Origin: Rhodospirillales bacterium
GTDB lineage: Bacteria > Pseudomonadota > Alphaproteobacteria > Kiloniellales > JACOMY01
Reading direction: 5' to 3'
DNA length: 64,000 bases
NCBI GenBank assembly: GCA_014324045.1
Contig: JACOMY010000002.1
Span: forward strand, 1-64,000
Position numbers and translations under genes: made by a program. The notes beneath the pieces were generated by a model. That model worked only from the letters and a program-made list of their open reading frames with translations. It was not told where the DNA came from and made no database searches. Shown here piece by piece: positions 27,202 through 37,738 of the stretch (the first letter of the stretch is position 1; each line of letters begins with the position of its first letter).

Positions 27202-28194
27202 ATGACGACAGACGGGACAGGCAGCGACTTCATTGGCTATCCCCATCGTCATTTGCTCGGCATCGAGGGCCTGACCGCCTCGGAGATCCGCTACCTGCTG
27301 GATCTATCGGAGAGCTATGTCGATCTGAATTCCCGGAGCGACGGGCGCGACGGCGACCCGCGCTGTCGCCTGCTCGCCGGTCGCACCCTGGTGAACCTCT
27401 TCTTCGAGAACTCGACCCGCACGCTTACCTCCTTCGAGTTAGCCGGCAAGCTCTTGGGTGCCGAAGTGATCAACATGGCGGTCGCAACCTCGTCGGTGAA
27501 GAAGGGTGAAACTCTGATCGACACCGCCATGACCCTGAACGCCATGCACCCGGACTTGCTGGTGGTGCGTCACGATCAATCGGGCGCCGCCAAGTTGCTG
27601 TCCGAGAAGGTCAACTGCGCCGTCATCAACGCCGGCGACGGCAGCCACGAGCATCCGACCCAAGCCTTGCTCGACGCCTTGACCGTCCGCCAGGTAAAAG
27701 GCCGTCTGGAGGGCCTGATCGTTGCCATCTGCGGCGACATCATGCACAGCCGGGTCGCGCGCTCGAACATCCACCTGCTGGGCACCATGGGCGCCCAGGT
27801 CCGCGTGATCGGACCGCCGACCCTGATGCCGCCCAAAATAGAACGACTGGGCGTGGCGAGCTTCATCGACATGCGCGCCGGTCTCAAAGATGCCGATATC
27901 GTCATGATGCTGCGCCTGCAGGTGGAGCGCATGCAGGGCGCCTACGTCCCTTCGATCCGTGAGTATTTCCGCTTCTTCGGCCTGGACTACGACAAACTGG
28001 GCGAGGCTAAAGACGACGCCATCATCATGCACCCTGGCCCGATGAACCGCGGCGTGGAGATCGACAGCGAGGTCGCCGACGACTACGGCCGCTCTTTGAT
28101 CCGCCAGCAGGTGGAAATGGGCGTCACCGTACGCATGGCGGTTCTCGACGCCTTGACCCGCCAGATACGGGTCGAGCGTAAGGATGAAGACTGA
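27202..28194 (+). CDS. pyrB: aspartate carbamoyltransferase catalytic subunit
   Basis: Second step of pyrimidine synthesis: carbamoyl phosphate plus aspartate to carbamoyl aspartate. Seen: the carbamoyl-phosphate loop [40 protein letters not shown] and a C-terminal [12 protein letters not shown]. 330 residues. GGAG lies 12 nt before the ATG. Its TGA overlaps the ATG of the next gene by one base, so it is coupled to an inactive-looking dihydroorotase homologue, an arrangement known for class A aspartate carbamoyltransferases, where the partner supports assembly. Confidence 0.96.
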   Translation: MTTDGTGSDFIGYPHRHLLGIEGLTASEIRYLLDLSESYVDLNSRSDGRDGDPRCRLLAGRTLVNLFFENSTRTLTSFELAGKLLGAEVINMAVATSSVKKGETLIDTAMTLNAMHPDLLVVRHDQSGAAKLLSEKVNCAVINAGDGSHEHPTQALLDALTVRQVKGRLEGLIVAICGDIMHSRVARSNIHLLGTMGAQVRVIGPPTLMPPKIERLGVASFIDMRAGLKDADIVMMLRLQVERMQGAYVPSIREYFRFFGLDYDKLGEAKDDAIIMHPGPMNRGVEIDSEVADDYGRSLIRQQVEMGVTVRMAVLDALTRQIRVERKDED

Positions 28195-29495
28195 TGGCCA
28201 TTGCACACGGCCCGCCGACCGCCTACGTCAATGCACGCCTGCTCGACCCCGCCAGCGGCCTGGATACCAAGGGGGCGCTGCTCGTCGTCGAAGGACAGAT
28301 CGCCGACTTGGGCCCGCACCTCTTCGTCCAGGGCGTGCCCTCGGACACGGCGGTGGTGGATTGCGGCGGCCATTGCCTGGCCCCCGGCCTGATCGACCTG
28401 CGCGTCAGCTTGCGCGAACCGGGCGAGGAGCATAAGGAAACCATCAAGACCGCAAGCATCGCGGCTGCCGCAGGCGGCGTCACCACCATGGTGGCTCTGC
28501 CCAACAGCGAGCCCGCCGTGGACGACGTGGCCGGCCTGGAGTTCGTCGCCAGACGCGCCCGCGACGTGAAGCTGGTGAAGATCTATTCCTACGGAACCGT
28601 TACCCGCGGCTACGAGGGGCGCGAGCTGACCGAATTCGGCCTCTTGGGCGACTACGGCGCGGTCGGCTTCACCGACGGCACAAAGGCGGTTGCCGATCCC
28701 CAAGTCATGCGCCGCGCCCTTTCCTATTCGCGCGCTTTCGACCAGGTGATCCTGCAGGTCCCGCAAGATCCCAGCCTGGCCGGCGGGGTGATGAACAGCG
28801 GCGAGATCTCGACCCGCCTGGGCCTGGCCGGCATCTCCCCCCTCGCCGAAATCATCATGCTGGAGCGCGACCTAAGGCTCGCCGAGATGACTGGGGGCCG
28901 CTACCACGCCGCTCTCTTATCGACCGCCGAATCGGTCGCCGTAATGCGTCGGGCGAAGGCGCGCGGCCTCAAGGTCACCTGCGATACCGCACCGCACTAC
29001 TTTACCCTGAACGAGTTCGCCGTCGGCGACTACCGCACCTTCGCCAAGGTGATGCCGCCCCTGCGCAGCGAGGAGGACCGCCAGGCGATCGTCGCCGGCC
29101 TGACCGACGGAACCATCGATGCGGTGGTCAGCGATCACAGCCCGCACGACCAGGATTCCAAGCGTTTGCCATTCGGCCAAGCGGCCTTCGGCATCGTCGG
29201 CCTGGAAAGCCTGCTACCGCTCTCTCTGGCGCCAGTACACAAGGGCGAGGTCTCTCTCTTGGCAATGTTGGCAAAGCTGACCAGTGCCCCCGCCGCGGTC
29301 CTCTCCCTGCCGGGCGGCCGACTGCAGATGGGAGCACCCGCCGACCTTATCCTTTTCGATCTCAACCGTCCTTGGCAGATCGACCCCGACAGCTTCCTGT
29401 CAAAGTCGAAGAACTCCCCCTTCGACGACCACCTTGTGCAGGGCAAAGTCTTGTGGACAATGGTCGATGGCCGCGCCCTATTCGAGCTTGGCTAG
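28194..29495 (+). CDS. pyrC: dihydroorotase-like protein, metal ligands missing (PyrC'/PyrX type)
   Basis: Amidohydrolase-fold homologue of dihydroorotase. Active enzymes have a His-x-His metal pair before LREPG; here residues 68-77 read DLRVSLREPG, so both histidines are gone. The ligand histidine expected near VILQVPQDPSLA (about 185-196) is absent, and the one in the usual HVSTA motif is replaced (YHAALLSTAES, 237-247). The aspartate in VVSDHSPHD is kept. The fold is otherwise complete at 433 residues. It is probably a non-catalytic partner of PyrB, as in pseudomonads; an active dihydroorotase should lie elsewhere in the genome. A broken copy of the 3' end recurs at 30781. Confidence 0.88.
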   Translation: MAIAHGPPTAYVNARLLDPASGLDTKGALLVVEGQIADLGPHLFVQGVPSDTAVVDCGGHCLAPGLIDLRVSLREPGEEHKETIKTASIAAAAGGVTTMVALPNSEPAVDDVAGLEFVARRARDVKLVKIYSYGTVTRGYEGRELTEFGLLGDYGAVGFTDGTKAVADPQVMRRALSYSRAFDQVILQVPQDPSLAGGVMNSGEISTRLGLAGISPLAEIIMLERDLRLAEMTGGRYHAALLSTAESVAVMRRAKARGLKVTCDTAPHYFTLNEFAVGDYRTFAKVMPPLRSEEDRQAIVAGLTDGTIDAVVSDHSPHDQDSKRLPFGQAAFGIVGLESLLPLSLAPVHKGEVSLLAMLAKLTSAPAAVLSLPGGRLQMGAPADLILFDLNRPWQIDPDSFLSKSKNSPFDDHLVQGKVLWTMVDGRALFELG

Positions 29496-29608
29496 ATACC
29501 GAAGGCAACACCGCAAGCTGGCTGATCGGCGGTCAGATGGGGCACTTTGTCCTCTATACGGTCAAGCCAGACCGACGTACCTGCTTGCTTTTTGTGATAA
29601 GACTGCGT

Positions 29609-29630
29609 CGGCCGGGGTCCAGACCCCGGC
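29609..29630. promoter_or_regulatory. strong hairpin in the sulfotransferase leader
   Basis: GGCCGGGGTC-CA-GACCCCGGCC is a perfect 10-bp inverted repeat, about 115 nt after the dihydroorotase-like stop. No T-run follows, so it is not a standard terminator, though it may slow or end transcription. In the second repeat unit the left arm is disrupted. Confidence 0.4.
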
Positions 29631-29701
29631 CAGCGAAGACATTCCCACAGGGAGCCGCCTGCCGGACCGGACGATGAGTTGTAGCCCAATGGAGTAACAG
29701 T

Positions 29702-30739
29702 ATGACCCTTTTCCTCCATATTGGATCGACCAAGACAGCCACGACCTCGATACAGCGCTTCCTAACTATGAACCGGAACCTGCTGCGGGAAAACGGCTAT
29801 ATCTATCCCAGTTTTCCCGGTCCTGGGGAGAGCCATTGGAATCTGGCCCTTTACGCCCACGACGCCGAATTCCGCCTATTCGACACTCGCCACGGGATCC
29901 GCACGCCGACCGACCGTAAGCGCTACCGCCGGGAATTCATGCAGCTCTTTCGCTACAAGTTTGTCGGCTTGAAGGAACACGTCATCTTATCTTCCGAACA
30001 CTGTTCGTCGTTTTTGGTGACGGTCGAGGAGATCAAGATCCTGAAAGACCTTCTCGCCGAAGTCGGTCAAGACATCAAGGTTATCTTCTACGCCAGGCAT
30101 CAAGCCGACTTCCTGATCAGCCAGTATTCGGCCAACATAATTGCCGGACGCCTTGAAAAACCGAGCTACCCTACCGAGACCCGCATGCGAGACAGCATGA
30201 ACTACTACGGGATTCTGATGCGGTGGGAAGAAGTTTTCGGGAGGGAGAGCATTGTCGCCCGCCTCTTCGATCAGGAAAAGATGGCCGGCGGCGATGTGAT
30301 CAAGGACTTCTGCGGCGTGCTGGGTATCGACGACGCGGTGCTGGCCAAGGCCACGATCCCGATGCGCCAGAACCAGAGACTGGACTTCGAGACCATTGAG
30401 TTTCTGCGTCTCTTCAACGCGCATCAGCCGGCAAAGATCGATGGGGAAATCAACCCCGCCCGCGGTGAGATCCACAAGATCCTGCAGAAACTCTCGAGTC
30501 AGCGGCCGAACCGAGCCCCGAAGAAGATTTTCGCGCGCATGCGCGAAGAGTTGAACGAGCCCAATAGCCTGTTCCGTGAGCGCTACATCGATGGTGTGAA
30601 AGAAGACCCCTTCATATGGGAAGAGGCACCCGGCAAGCGCGGCGTCAAACAATTGACCATCGAAGACGTCTTCCGCCTCTTCGCCAATATCTGGGCGGGC
30701 AAGATCGAAGAGGTCGAGGGCGCTAACAACCGGGACTAG
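29702..30739 (+). CDS. sulfotransferase family protein, copy 1
   Basis: PAPS-dependent sulfotransferase of unknown acceptor. Seen: the 5'-phosphosulfate loop FLHIGSTKTATTSIQRFL at residues 4-21, the 3'-phosphate motif FYARHQADFLISQYS near 130-145, and the mid-protein MRWEEVFGRESIVARLF. 345 residues. GGAG precedes the ATG by 8 nt. The next copy at 31181 is a paralogue with more than half of residues identical by eye and an almost identical start region, so the pair arose by tandem duplication. The glycosyltransferase at 24.7 kb may supply a carbohydrate acceptor, by inference only. Confidence 0.82.
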   Translation: MTLFLHIGSTKTATTSIQRFLTMNRNLLRENGYIYPSFPGPGESHWNLALYAHDAEFRLFDTRHGIRTPTDRKRYRREFMQLFRYKFVGLKEHVILSSEHCSSFLVTVEEIKILKDLLAEVGQDIKVIFYARHQADFLISQYSANIIAGRLEKPSYPTETRMRDSMNYYGILMRWEEVFGRESIVARLFDQEKMAGGDVIKDFCGVLGIDDAVLAKATIPMRQNQRLDFETIEFLRLFNAHQPAKIDGEINPARGEIHKILQKLSSQRPNRAPKKIFARMREELNEPNSLFRERYIDGVKEDPFIWEEAPGKRGVKQLTIEDVFRLFANIWAGKIEEVEGANNRD

Positions 30740-30780
30740 ACAAACGAAGAATAGTATCTGGATCGGGCAGCCGTTCTCAA

Positions 30781-30963
30781 CCGGCTGCAGATGAGAACGC
30801 CCGCGGGCCTTATCCTTTTCGATCTCAGCCGCCCTTGTTAGCTCGATCCCGACAGCTTCTCGTCAAAGTCGAAGAACTTCCCCTTCGACGACCACATGGT
30901 GCAGAGCAAAGTCCTGCGGACGATCACCGATGGCCGCACTCTATTCAAGATTCAAGCTTGGCT
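30781..30963 (+). pseudogene. truncated 3' fragment of the dihydroorotase-like gene
   Basis: Translation of this stretch gives GLILFDLSRPC, a stop, then LDPDSFSSKSKNFPFDDHM, which matches LILFDLNRPWQIDPDSFLS and KSKNSPFDDH at the end of the gene that stops at 29495. It has no start and an internal stop, so it is a passenger of the tandem duplication. Confidence 0.82.
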
Positions 30964-31180
30964 AGACCGAAAGCAGCACCGCAAGCCGACTCGGCGGTCA
31001 GATGGGGCATTTTGCCCTCTATGCGGTAAAGTCAGACCGACGTATTTGCCTGTCTTCTTGCGATAAGGCTGCGCCGGACAGAGCCTAGGGACAGAGCCCA
31101 GACCCCGGCCAGCGAAGACATTGCCAAAGGAAGCCGCCTGCTGCACCGGACGGTGGATTGCGGCCCAATGGAGTAACAGT

Positions 31181-32248
31181 ATGACCCTTTTCCTCCATAT
31201 CGGATCGACCAAGACAGCCACGACCTCGATACAGCGCTTCCTGACCGCGAACCGGGGCCTACTGCTAGAGAACGGTTACATCTTTCCCAGTTATATCGGC
31301 GGAAACAATCATAAGAAGCTGGTCGTCTATGCCAACGATGACGATTATTACACGGTCGATTTTCGCTACAACGTCCGCACGCCGGACGACCGTCAGCGCT
31401 TCCGTCAAGAGTTTTCGGCGCTTTTTCGTGCCAACCTTGCCGGCGTGAAGGAACACGTCATCTTGTCCTCCGAACACTGTTCGGCGCTTTTGCGCACAGT
31501 GGACGATATCAATAGATTGAAAGACTTGATCGCCAGCGTCTGCCAAGACATCAAGGTTATCTTCTACGCCCGGCAACAGGCCGAGTTCATGGCCAGTCTG
31601 TATTCTACCCACATCGTTACCGGAGACACCATAGAACTGATCTATCCGCCTGAGGATCGCATTCAGAACGCTATGAACTATTACGAGATTCTGATGCGGT
31701 GGGAACAAGTCTTCGGGAGGGAGAACATCGTCGCCCGCATCTTCGATCGGGACCAGATGGTCGGCGGCGATGTGATCGAGGACTTCTGCAGCATACTGGG
31801 AATCGACGACGCGGTGCTGGCCAAGGCCACGATTCCGGCGCGCCTGAACGAGAGCCTGGACTTCAAGACCGTCGAGTTTCTTCGTCTTTTCAACATGTAT
31901 CAGCCGCAAATCATCGACAAGAAGATCAACCCCGCGCGTAGCAACATCGCCCAGATCTTGCAGAAACTCTCGAACAAGCCGCGGATCCGTATCCCGAAGA
32001 AGATGTTCGACCAACTGCGCAAGGAGATGAACGAGCCCAACAGCCTGTTCCGTGAGCGCTACATCGACGGGGTGAAGGAAGATCCCTTCAAATGGAACTG
32101 GGAAGAAAATACCGGCAAGCGGACGATCCAGAATCTGACCATCGAAGAGGCTTTCCGCATCTTCTCCAGGGTTTGGAGCGCCAAGCTAAGAGAGATCGCA
32201 AGCGGTAACAACCGGAACCGGACAGACGAAGAATACGACCTAGATTAG
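31181..32248 (+). CDS. sulfotransferase family protein, copy 2
   Basis: Paralogue of the protein at 29702 with the same PAPS loop GSTKTATTSIQRFL, the 3'-phosphate region FYARQQAEFMASLYS and MRWEQVFGRENIVARIF. 355 residues from the ATG at 31181; the frame is open further upstream, but the start context AATGGAGTAACAGTATG is the same as in copy 1, which fixes the start. The acceptor-binding part around residues 35-70 is the most diverged between copies, which could mean a different acceptor. Confidence 0.82.
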   Translation: MTLFLHIGSTKTATTSIQRFLTANRGLLLENGYIFPSYIGGNNHKKLVVYANDDDYYTVDFRYNVRTPDDRQRFRQEFSALFRANLAGVKEHVILSSEHCSALLRTVDDINRLKDLIASVCQDIKVIFYARQQAEFMASLYSTHIVTGDTIELIYPPEDRIQNAMNYYEILMRWEQVFGRENIVARIFDRDQMVGGDVIEDFCSILGIDDAVLAKATIPARLNESLDFKTVEFLRLFNMYQPQIIDKKINPARSNIAQILQKLSNKPRIRIPKKMFDQLRKEMNEPNSLFRERYIDGVKEDPFKWNWEENTGKRTIQNLTIEEAFRIFSRVWSAKLREIASGNNRNRTDEEYDLD

Positions 32249-32260
32249 GCAGTCGTTCCC

Positions 32261-32871
32261 AACCAACCGACGGGGGGTGTCTCAACATCCTCCTAGCGGG
32301 TCCGGTGGTCTACCCGACAACCGTCGTCGTCTTTTACCAGAGCCAGTGCCCCTCCGGCCTTCTCCGATATTCGATACTTGCTGTTCGCATCTACCCCCGT
32401 GCTCTTCATCGCATGCCGGCACCTCATCTTGCTCTTGAGCTGCCGCGATGGACGCTTCGAATTACGGCATATCTGGACGGGATCCCGGTCAGCCTGTCGG
32501 AGTTCTTCTCCATGACACCCCAGACGAGCCCCCACAATATTCAACGCTAGGGAGGAATTGAAGGAGATCGGCAAGGGCAGCGTTTCCTTGCAACAAGTCG
32601 GCTTGTCCCTGATCGGTCGGGTGATCATGATACTGGGGGAAACTATGCCGTGGGTGCGGATACGGGGCGCATCATGTATCGGCACGATGCCAAAGAGGCC
32701 GGTATCGCGATATCGGGCCGTATCGAGGTGACGGTGGGCGACCAGTGTTAAGACCTCGGGGGACGGGCGACGCCTATTATTTCGACAGCCACACCCCGCA
32801 CCGGTTCAAAGAGGTCGGGCCCGAGCCCGTCTTGGGTAAGTGCCTGCCCCCTGCCAACCTTCTGATTCGCC
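32261..32871 (+). pseudogene. intergenic with remnant of a cupin-domain regulator
   Basis: From about 32660 the plus strand reads IMYRHDAKEAGIAISGRIEV and TVGDQ, then a stop; one frame over it continues GDAYYFDSHTPHRFKEVGPE. Together these match the C-terminal cupin of XRE-type regulators (the EAGIVLEG...GDSFYFPSSTPHR pattern). No HTH start or continuous frame remains, so it is a broken fragment. From 32261 to about 32600 I see nothing I can support. The fragment ends against the convergent LysR gene. Confidence 0.55.
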
Positions 32872-33786
32872 TTAAATCGAGCGGTAGATCTGGGAGCTGC
32901 GCATGAACTCGAGGAATGCCTGGGCCGGAGGCGGTAAATCCACATTCACCGCCCAGGCCAGCCCCACATCCATGGTCGGAATCGGTGTAGAGAGCGTCAC
33001 CGTCTCGACACGCAGCCCTTCCAACGACCATGGCCGATAGACCATGTCCGACAGCACCGTGACACCCATGCCGATGGCCACCATCGACCGGACGGCTTCG
33101 ATCGAGGAAGTGCGGATGAAGGTCTTGGGGCGAGCACCGGCAAGGTTCCAGTAGCGCTGCGCAGTGTTCGACGCCTCATCGACCGTGAGCATGATGTAGG
33201 GCTCTTGCGCTATGTCGTTGAGGGACAAGACCTTGCGGTCGAGCAACGGATGGCTGGCCGGAAGCCAGAGACGCCGAGGCGATCGCAGCAACGTCTCGAA
33301 GACCAGTCCTTCCTGGTCGGCAATGTTCGACGTCAGCAAAACCGCGATGTCGTAGATACCGGAGACCAGTCCGTTCTCGATCTCACTGCGGCTGGCTTCC
33401 ATCGGTTGCAGTTGGACGCCCGGAAAGTCGCGCGTGAAGCGTTCCAAATATCGCGGAATGAAGTAGCCGGTCACCGTGAAGGTGAGCGCAACCTTAAGCT
33501 TACCGGTCAGATCGGAGCGGAGCGCTCTCGGTGCATAAACGGCTTCATCGACAGCGGCGAAGATGCGTCGCGCGTGCTCGAGGAAAATGGTGCCGTCATG
33601 GGTCAGGGACACGCCGGTGGAATGCCGTGAGAACAGAACGGTGCCGACGATCTCCTCCAATTGTCGAATGGCTGTGGTGATCGCGCTCTGCGACACATTC
33701 AGGTCTCTGGCAGCCCGGGAAACCTGACCGGAGTTGGCGGCCGCCATGAAATAGCGGATCTGACGCAGGGTAGGTTCCTTCGACAA
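32872..33786 (-). CDS. LysR family transcriptional regulator
   Basis: DNA-binding regulator, diverging from the transporter/biotin-enzyme operon at 34102, which it probably controls. Seen: N-terminal winged HTH (LRQIRYFMAAANSGQVSRAARDLNVSQSAIT, residues 7-37 with LNVSQSAITTAIRQLEEIVG), and a periplasmic-binding-like effector domain from about residue 90 to the end. 304 residues is standard. TTG start with GAGGG about 9 nt upstream. The effector is unknown; by position it should be the transported substrate or a product. Confidence 0.9.
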   Translation of the reverse strand: MSKEPTLRQIRYFMAAANSGQVSRAARDLNVSQSAITTAIRQLEEIVGTVLFSRHSTGVSLTHDGTIFLEHARRIFAAVDEAVYAPRALRSDLTGKLKVALTFTVTGYFIPRYLERFTRDFPGVQLQPMEASRSEIENGLVSGIYDIAVLLTSNIADQEGLVFETLLRSPRRLWLPASHPLLDRKVLSLNDIAQEPYIMLTVDEASNTAQRYWNLAGARPKTFIRTSSIEAVRSMVAIGMGVTVLSDMVYRPWSLEGLRVETVTLSTPIPTMDVGLAWAVNVDLPPPAQAFLEFMRSSQIYRSI

Positions 33787-33881
33787 AACAGATACCCTCG
33801 GATTGAAAAAACGATAACTTGGGGATGGTAGGCCAAACCGTCACATCCAGTGCATGCGTTTTTCCCGTCGGCGGTAAGCAA

Positions 33882-33901
33882 TTGTTTTTTGTACTAAACA
33901 A
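33882..33901. promoter_or_regulatory. candidate LysR operator
   Basis: TTGTTT, 8 nt, AAACAA form an inverted repeat that contains the T-N11-A pattern favoured by LysR proteins. It lies about 95 nt upstream of the LysR start and about 200 nt upstream of the binding-protein gene, in an AT-rich divergent region. Confidence 0.35.
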
Positions 33902-34101
33902 CCGCCACTTACCATCGCGATCAGGCCCATCTCTTCAGCGCAACCGGCTGGACGATGGAAGCTTCATCATCCCATTTATCGATATTGTATTAACTTTCTT
34001 TGAATTTGTCATATCTTTTCACTTTGGCAACTCTCCCCTGCGCAACCGTGGAAGGCGGTCGTTTAACGAAAGCGCACCCTAAGGAGAGGCGGGAAGAAAT
34101 C

Positions 34102-35175
34102 ATGAAGCTACATTCGACTTTGGCGGTGAGCGCAGCGGCGCTGACCCTCGTTGCCGGGACCGCATTTGCCCAAGATGTCTGGTACCCGTACCCGGTGGAG
34201 AGCTGGTCCCCGGCCTTCGATATGGCCAGCCCCCGCACCACGATCGACTACACGCCGCTCAAGGCTGCGAGCCAGCCTTGGGAGATCTGCGTGTCCTTTC
34301 CCCATATGAAGGACGCCTATTGGCTTGGCGTGAACTACGGTGTGGCCGATGAGGCGGAACGCCTCGGCGTGAAGATGCAGTTGGTGGAAGCCGGCGGTTA
34401 CACTGAGTTGAACACCCAGATCAGCCAAATCGAAGATTGCGTCGCCGCCGGTGCGGATGCCGTCGTGATCGGCGCCATCTCCTTAGACGGGCTCAACAAT
34501 CTGGTCAGCGAAATCCGGGCAGAAGGCATCCCCGTGATCGACGTGATCAACGGTATATCTTCGGACGAGTTGACCGCCAAATCGCTGGTATCCTTCGGTG
34601 AGATGGGTAGCCAGGTCGGCGCATTCCTGGCCGATCTGTACCCGGAGGGTGCAGATCCGGTGCAGGTTGCCTGGTTCCCGGGACCGGCTGGGGCCGGCTG
34701 GGTGGAAGCCGGAAACACCGGGTTCCTCTCCGCAGTCGAAGGCAGTGCGGTCGAAGTCCTCGACACCCGGTATGGCGATACAGGTCGTGAGGCGCAGGCC
34801 AACCTGGTGGAAGACGCCCTTGAGACCTATCCGGAGCTGGACTACATCGTTGGCACCGCCGTGACCGCGGAAGCCGCCGTTCCGATCCTGCGGTCTCGCA
34901 ACATGCTGGGTGAGGTGCAGATCCTCTCCTACTACTACACGCCCGGCGTCGATACCGGCATCGCGCGCGGCCACATCCTCGCCGCGCCGACGGACAGCCC
35001 GGTCATCCAGGGCCGGATCGCCATCGATATCGCCGTCCGTGCGCTGGAAGGCGAAGAGTACGAGCAGCATGTCGGTCCGGCCCTGCGTGTCGTGACACAA
35101 GACAACCACGCCGACTTCGACACCGCGACCACCCTGGCACCGGAAGGTTTCTCCCCGATCTTCCGTGTCGAATAG
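34102..35175 (+). CDS. TorT-like periplasmic substrate-binding protein
   Basis: Periplasmic binding protein of the sugar/AI-2 type I fold, closest in character to TorT (the TMAO-sensing binding protein), but here joined to an ABC importer. Seen: signal peptide at residues 1-22 (VSAAALTLVAGTAFA, cut before QDVW), the binding fold from about residue 55 (WEICVSFPHMKDAYWLGVNY) and QISQIEDCVAAGADAVVIGA. 357 residues from the ATG at 34102; the frame is open to 34000, but the signal peptide fixes the start. No TorS/TorR sensor pair is nearby. Likely ligand, from the downstream enzymes: a small amide or lactam. Confidence 0.82.
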   Translation: MKLHSTLAVSAAALTLVAGTAFAQDVWYPYPVESWSPAFDMASPRTTIDYTPLKAASQPWEICVSFPHMKDAYWLGVNYGVADEAERLGVKMQLVEAGGYTELNTQISQIEDCVAAGADAVVIGAISLDGLNNLVSEIRAEGIPVIDVINGISSDELTAKSLVSFGEMGSQVGAFLADLYPEGADPVQVAWFPGPAGAGWVEAGNTGFLSAVEGSAVEVLDTRYGDTGREAQANLVEDALETYPELDYIVGTAVTAEAAVPILRSRNMLGEVQILSYYYTPGVDTGIARGHILAAPTDSPVIQGRIAIDIAVRALEGEEYEQHVGPALRVVTQDNHADFDTATTLAPEGFSPIFRVE

Positions 35176-35188
35176 GCGTTGGTAGCCG

Positions 35189-36693
<1,505 letters not shown>

Positions 36694-36694
<1 letters not shown>

Positions 36695-37728
36695 TGGCCA
36701 GCGTCGAACAGTCGCCTGGGGGCGCGTCCCGGAAGGCCGGTATCCAAACTTGGTTGAAGCGCATCTTCGTACGCCTCGGGATTCTGCCGTTCCTGATCGT
36801 AATTGCGGTCATCGTGTTCACCGCCATGTCGGATAATTTCCTGACGGGCCGCAACCTGATGAACATACTGCGCCAGTCCGTGTATCTGACCATCGTGTCG
36901 CTGGGACAGATGCTGACGCTTCTGACCGGTGGCTTCGACCTGTCCGTCGGAACCATCGTGGCCCTGTCATCCGTCGTCGGCGCCGTAGTGATGGCGTCGG
37001 TCTACTCGGCGATGCCGGATGCCGTCTATCTTGCCATCGCGCTCGGATTTTTCGCCGGGGTTCTTGCCGGGAGTCTGATCGGTGTGGTGAACGCAGCGGG
37101 TGTCGCCTTCTTTAACGTCTCTCCGTTCATGATGTCCCTGGGGATGGCGTCCGTCGGCTTCGGAATCGCGCTCTACCTGACCGGCGGTGTACCGGTCTAT
37201 GGGCTGCCGATCGAGTTCAGCGACGTGTTCGGGTTCGGCAATTTCCTGGGCATCCCAAGTCCGATCTGGATCGCCGGGCTGATCGTCGTCGCCCTTTGGG
37301 TCTATCTCTACAAAACCCCGCAAGGGCGCCATTTCTATGCCGTCGGCGGCAACATCAAGGCGGCCAAGCTGTCCGGTATCAACGTGCGCGGCACCCTCTT
37401 CCAAGCCTATGTACTGTGCGCCGCCCTCGCCGCGACCGCCGGCATGTTGCTGACCGCGCGCCTCGACACCGGCGACGCCAATATCGGCGCGTCGATGCCT
37501 CTGGAGAGCATCGCCGCCTGCGTGATCGCAGGGGTCGCGCTGCGCGGCGGGGTGGGGCGGCTGGAGAATGTCGTCCTCGGCGCGCTGTTCATTGGCCTCG
37601 TCCAGAACGGCATGAACCTCGCCAGAATTGAGAGTTACCTACAGACCGTGATGCTGGGCGGGCTGCTCATCCTGGCCGTAATCGCGGATCAAATCAGGCT
37701 GCGCTACGTAGCGTCGCTCAAAGACTAG
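36694..37728 (+). CDS. RbsC-like ABC transporter permease
   Basis: Inner-membrane channel of the importer. Seen: about eight to ten hydrophobic segments, the sentence NFLTGRNLMNILRQSVYLT typical of RbsC, LLTGGFDLSVGTIVALSSVVGA, and YAVGGNIKAAKLSGINVRG. 344 residues. Overlaps the ATPase gene by one base and is followed 10 nt later by the YcsF gene, so transport and enzyme genes are one unit. Confidence 0.92.
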
Positions 37729-37738
37729 GGAGTGGATC

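Larger units (their letters stand above)
29318..30780. repeat. tandem duplication, unit 1
   Basis: Diverged direct repeat of about 1463 bp. Unit 1 begins inside the 3' end of the dihydroorotase-like gene (at CCGACTGCAG), includes the intergenic stretch and the first sulfotransferase, and ends after its stop. The match to unit 2 is clear along the whole leader, including AATGGAGTAACAGTATGACC around the start codon. Confidence 0.85.
30781..32260. repeat. tandem duplication, unit 2
   Basis: Second, diverged unit of the repeat, directly after unit 1. Its first 170 nt or so match the 3' end of the dihydroorotase-like gene but carry a premature TAG and other changes. The rest matches the leader and the sulfotransferase. 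The exact end near 32260 is uncertain because the copies differ there. Confidence 0.8.

Noticed and set aside
29609-29630. Rho-independent terminator after the dihydroorotase-like gene
   Set aside because: The stem is strong but no T-run follows, and it lies in the leader of the next gene, so it is listed only as a hairpin.
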